Source of the DNA: Flavobacterium sp. | GTDB lineage: Bacteria > Bacteroidota > Bacteroidia > Flavobacteriales > Flavobacteriaceae | DNA length: 64,000 nt | Assembly: GCF_024642105.1 (NCBI RefSeq) | Contig: NZ_JAHEBT010000052.1 | Coordinates: 1-64,000, forward strand | Direction of reading: 5' to 3' | Shown: one piece after another, positions 62,728-64,000 of the stretch | Layout: each line of letters opens with the position of its first letter | Numbering within the stretch: position 1 is the first letter of the stretch | Translations under genes and position numbers: made by a program | Notes under the pieces: model-generated | Database searches by the model: none | What the model was told of the DNA's origin: nothing | Seen by the model: only the letters and a program-made list of their open reading frames with translations

Positions 62728-64000
62728 TTATTTGGCTAAACTAGGTAAAAAGGTATAAACAGTATAAGGAAATATTATTTTTGCAGTGTATTTAGAAATT
62801 AAACAAACCACTAAAATAGGGAAGAATAAGGTGTAATCATTCGTCAATCCGCAAATTAGAAAAATTGCTGTAAAAGGAGCATGTATACTTGCACTAAGAA
62901 CTGCCGCCATGCCTATTATCATAAAATTTATTGGAATTACATTGGCATAAAAAAAAGTATTTAAAACAGTTGCTAATAGTAATCCGAGGAATGCCCCGAT
63001 AAATAAACTTGGAGCAAAAACACCTCCGTCACCTCCAGAAGCTAGTGTTATTGAAGTTACTATAGGTTTTAAAATTAAAATTCCAATAAAGGTGAATACA
63101 ATTGTATAACTCAGTTTTATAGTATCCGATTGCAAAAAAATTTCTTTTATTGAATTATATCCTTCTCCGTAAAGTTGTGGAAATAGGAATAAGGATGCGC
63201 TTAAAATTATAGAACCTATAATTATTTTGTAATATGATATTTTAATTTTAGAAAATTCTCTCTTAAAGAAAATTACACATTTGGTTAAATATACAGAATT
63301 TAATCCAGCCAAAATTCCCAAAAGAATGAAATAAGGAATTGCATGCAAATGCCAAGTTGTAATTTTTAAGTTGAATAATGGAGGTTCATTTAGTACAAAT
63401 AATAATCCAGATGCAACAGAAACGGCTAGAATTGTAGTAAGGAAAAAAGTTTTTGTGCGTTTTTTTGAAATCACTTCGTAGGCAAATAAAATTCCAGCAA
63501 TTGGACTGTAAAACAAAGCAGTAATCCCAGCTGCAATTCCTGCAGATATCAATTCTGTTTTATATTCTTGGAATACATTTTCTTTTCGTTGCACTACAGA
63601 ACCAATTGTTGCTGTAGCTACAACTGTTGAGACTTCTATTCCAGTTGAACCACCAAATATAACAGTAAGTAAACCATTGATGTAATGGGAAGGAATTTTG
63701 TAAATGGGTAAGTTTTTCGATTTGGAATTAGTACTTTCAAAGATTTCTTTAATGCCTTTATTTTCATTCTTTTTGAATAAATATTGACGAAGAAAAAAGA
63801 TAACAGATAATCCAATAATTGGAAAAAGCAGAAAAAACAAAGGGTTATTAATGGCTTTATTAAAAAAAATGGTTTCATAATATTCGGTGATTTTTTTTAA
63901 TGAAAGTGCTAAAAAAGTACATAAAAAGCCAATTAGCAAGGAAAAAACAATTAGTTTCTTGAGTTTAATTAAAATATGATTTCTTCTAATTTTAGAAATG
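62728..64000 (-). CDS. ClC-type chloride channel/antiporter, 5' end beyond window
   Basis: Voltage-gated chloride channel family. The frame is open to the window edge (upstream residues read IRRNHILIKLKKLIVFSLLI before the TTG at 63939), so the true start lies outside. Visible landmarks: GGSTGIEVSTVVATATIGSV (the gating-glutamate region, with Glu in GIE), AGITALFYSPIAGILFAYE and SGGDGGVFAPSLFIGAFLG. It is likely a H+/Cl- exchanger or anion channel. It is coupled to the HPP gene. Confidence 0.88.
   Translation of the reverse strand, partial: ISKIRRNHILIKLKKLIVFSLLIGFLCTFLALSLKKITEYYETIFFNKAINNPLFFLLFPIIGLSVIFFLRQYLFKKNENKGIKEIFESTNSKSKNLPIYKIPSHYINGLLTVIFGGSTGIEVSTVVATATIGSVVQRKENVFQEYKTELISAGIAAGITALFYSPIAGILFAYEVISKKRTKTFFLTTILAVSVASGLLFVLNEPPLFNLKITTWHLHAIPYFILLGILAGLNSVYLTKCVIFFKREFSKIKISYYKIIIGSIILSASLFLFPQLYGEGYNSIKEIFLQSDTIKLSYTIVFTFIGILILKPIVTSITLASGGDGGVFAPSLFIGAFLGLLLATVLNTFFYANVIPINFMIIGMAAVLSASIHAPFTAIFLICGLTNDYTLFFPILVVCLISKYTAKIIFPYTVYTFLPSLAK

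Overview
The window looks like a chromosomal segment of a Flavobacterium-type bacterium (Bacteroidota, Flavobacteriaceae). The evidence is the gliding/type IX secretion genes gldK-L-M-N in order, several outer-membrane receptors with an N-terminal carboxypeptidase-regulatory-like domain, a short RpoD without region 1.1, low GC, and promoters with the Bacteroidota -7 element TAnnTTTG instead of a classical -10 box.

Layout. 0-4 kb: 5' end of alaS, a structured intergenic RNA, then an M23 peptidase, a MerR-like regulator, LemA and two TPM-domain proteins. 3.9-8 kb: an Rrf2 regulator with four cysteines, a 30-residue ORF ending in Cys-Leu-Cys, a TonB-dependent receptor and a DUF2490 protein; this looks like a sulfur- or cysteine-responsive uptake locus. 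8-13.3 kb: a large outer-membrane barrel protein, then GTPases Der and Era with a second structured RNA between them. 13.4-15.1 kb: an initiator tRNA followed by a small island carrying an HTH protein plus an AbiEii-like nucleotidyltransferase, a probable toxin-antitoxin or defence pair, bounded by duplicated flanking sequence. 15.1-19.7 kb: a four-gene operon for a RuBisCO-like protein, a DUF1537 sugar-acid kinase, an Asp/Glu-racemase-fold protein and a BASS-type transporter. It is the most unusual metabolic system here. 19.9-24.6 kb: GNAT/FemAB-like protein, ABC-F ATPase, DUF983 protein, FAD oxidoreductase. 24.7-33.1 kb: gldN-M-L-K, an arginase-fold protein lacking key metal ligands, and topA. 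33.4-40 kb: miaB, a sigma-54 activator, lptE, a tetratricopeptide-like protein, secG, groES-groEL. 40-46 kb: DedA, a three-gene heavy-metal uptake set, an MBL-fold nuclease paired with an ATP-cone nuclease. 46-52 kb: fRMsr, a MORN/TonB-C protein, rpsO, pnp, rpoD, rpe. 52-55.2 kb: a repeat-rich accessory stretch with a kelch protein between ~180-bp direct repeats, and a lipoprotein gene. 55.2-62 kb: a TetR-controlled tripartite ABC exporter laid out like E. coli YbhGFSR. 62-64 kb: an HPP-family protein and a ClC-type channel cut by the window edge.

How the genes fit together. Most of the window is housekeeping. The accessory parts are the receptor locus at 4-8 kb, the tRNA-linked two-gene island, the RuBisCO-like operon, and the repeat-rich kelch region. 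A family of structured RNAs sharing GATAGYAG and CGRATAGC-type boxes, resembling the Flavo-1 motif of Bacteroidota, recurs at about 0.4, 12.3, 52.4 and (truncated) 54.1 kb.
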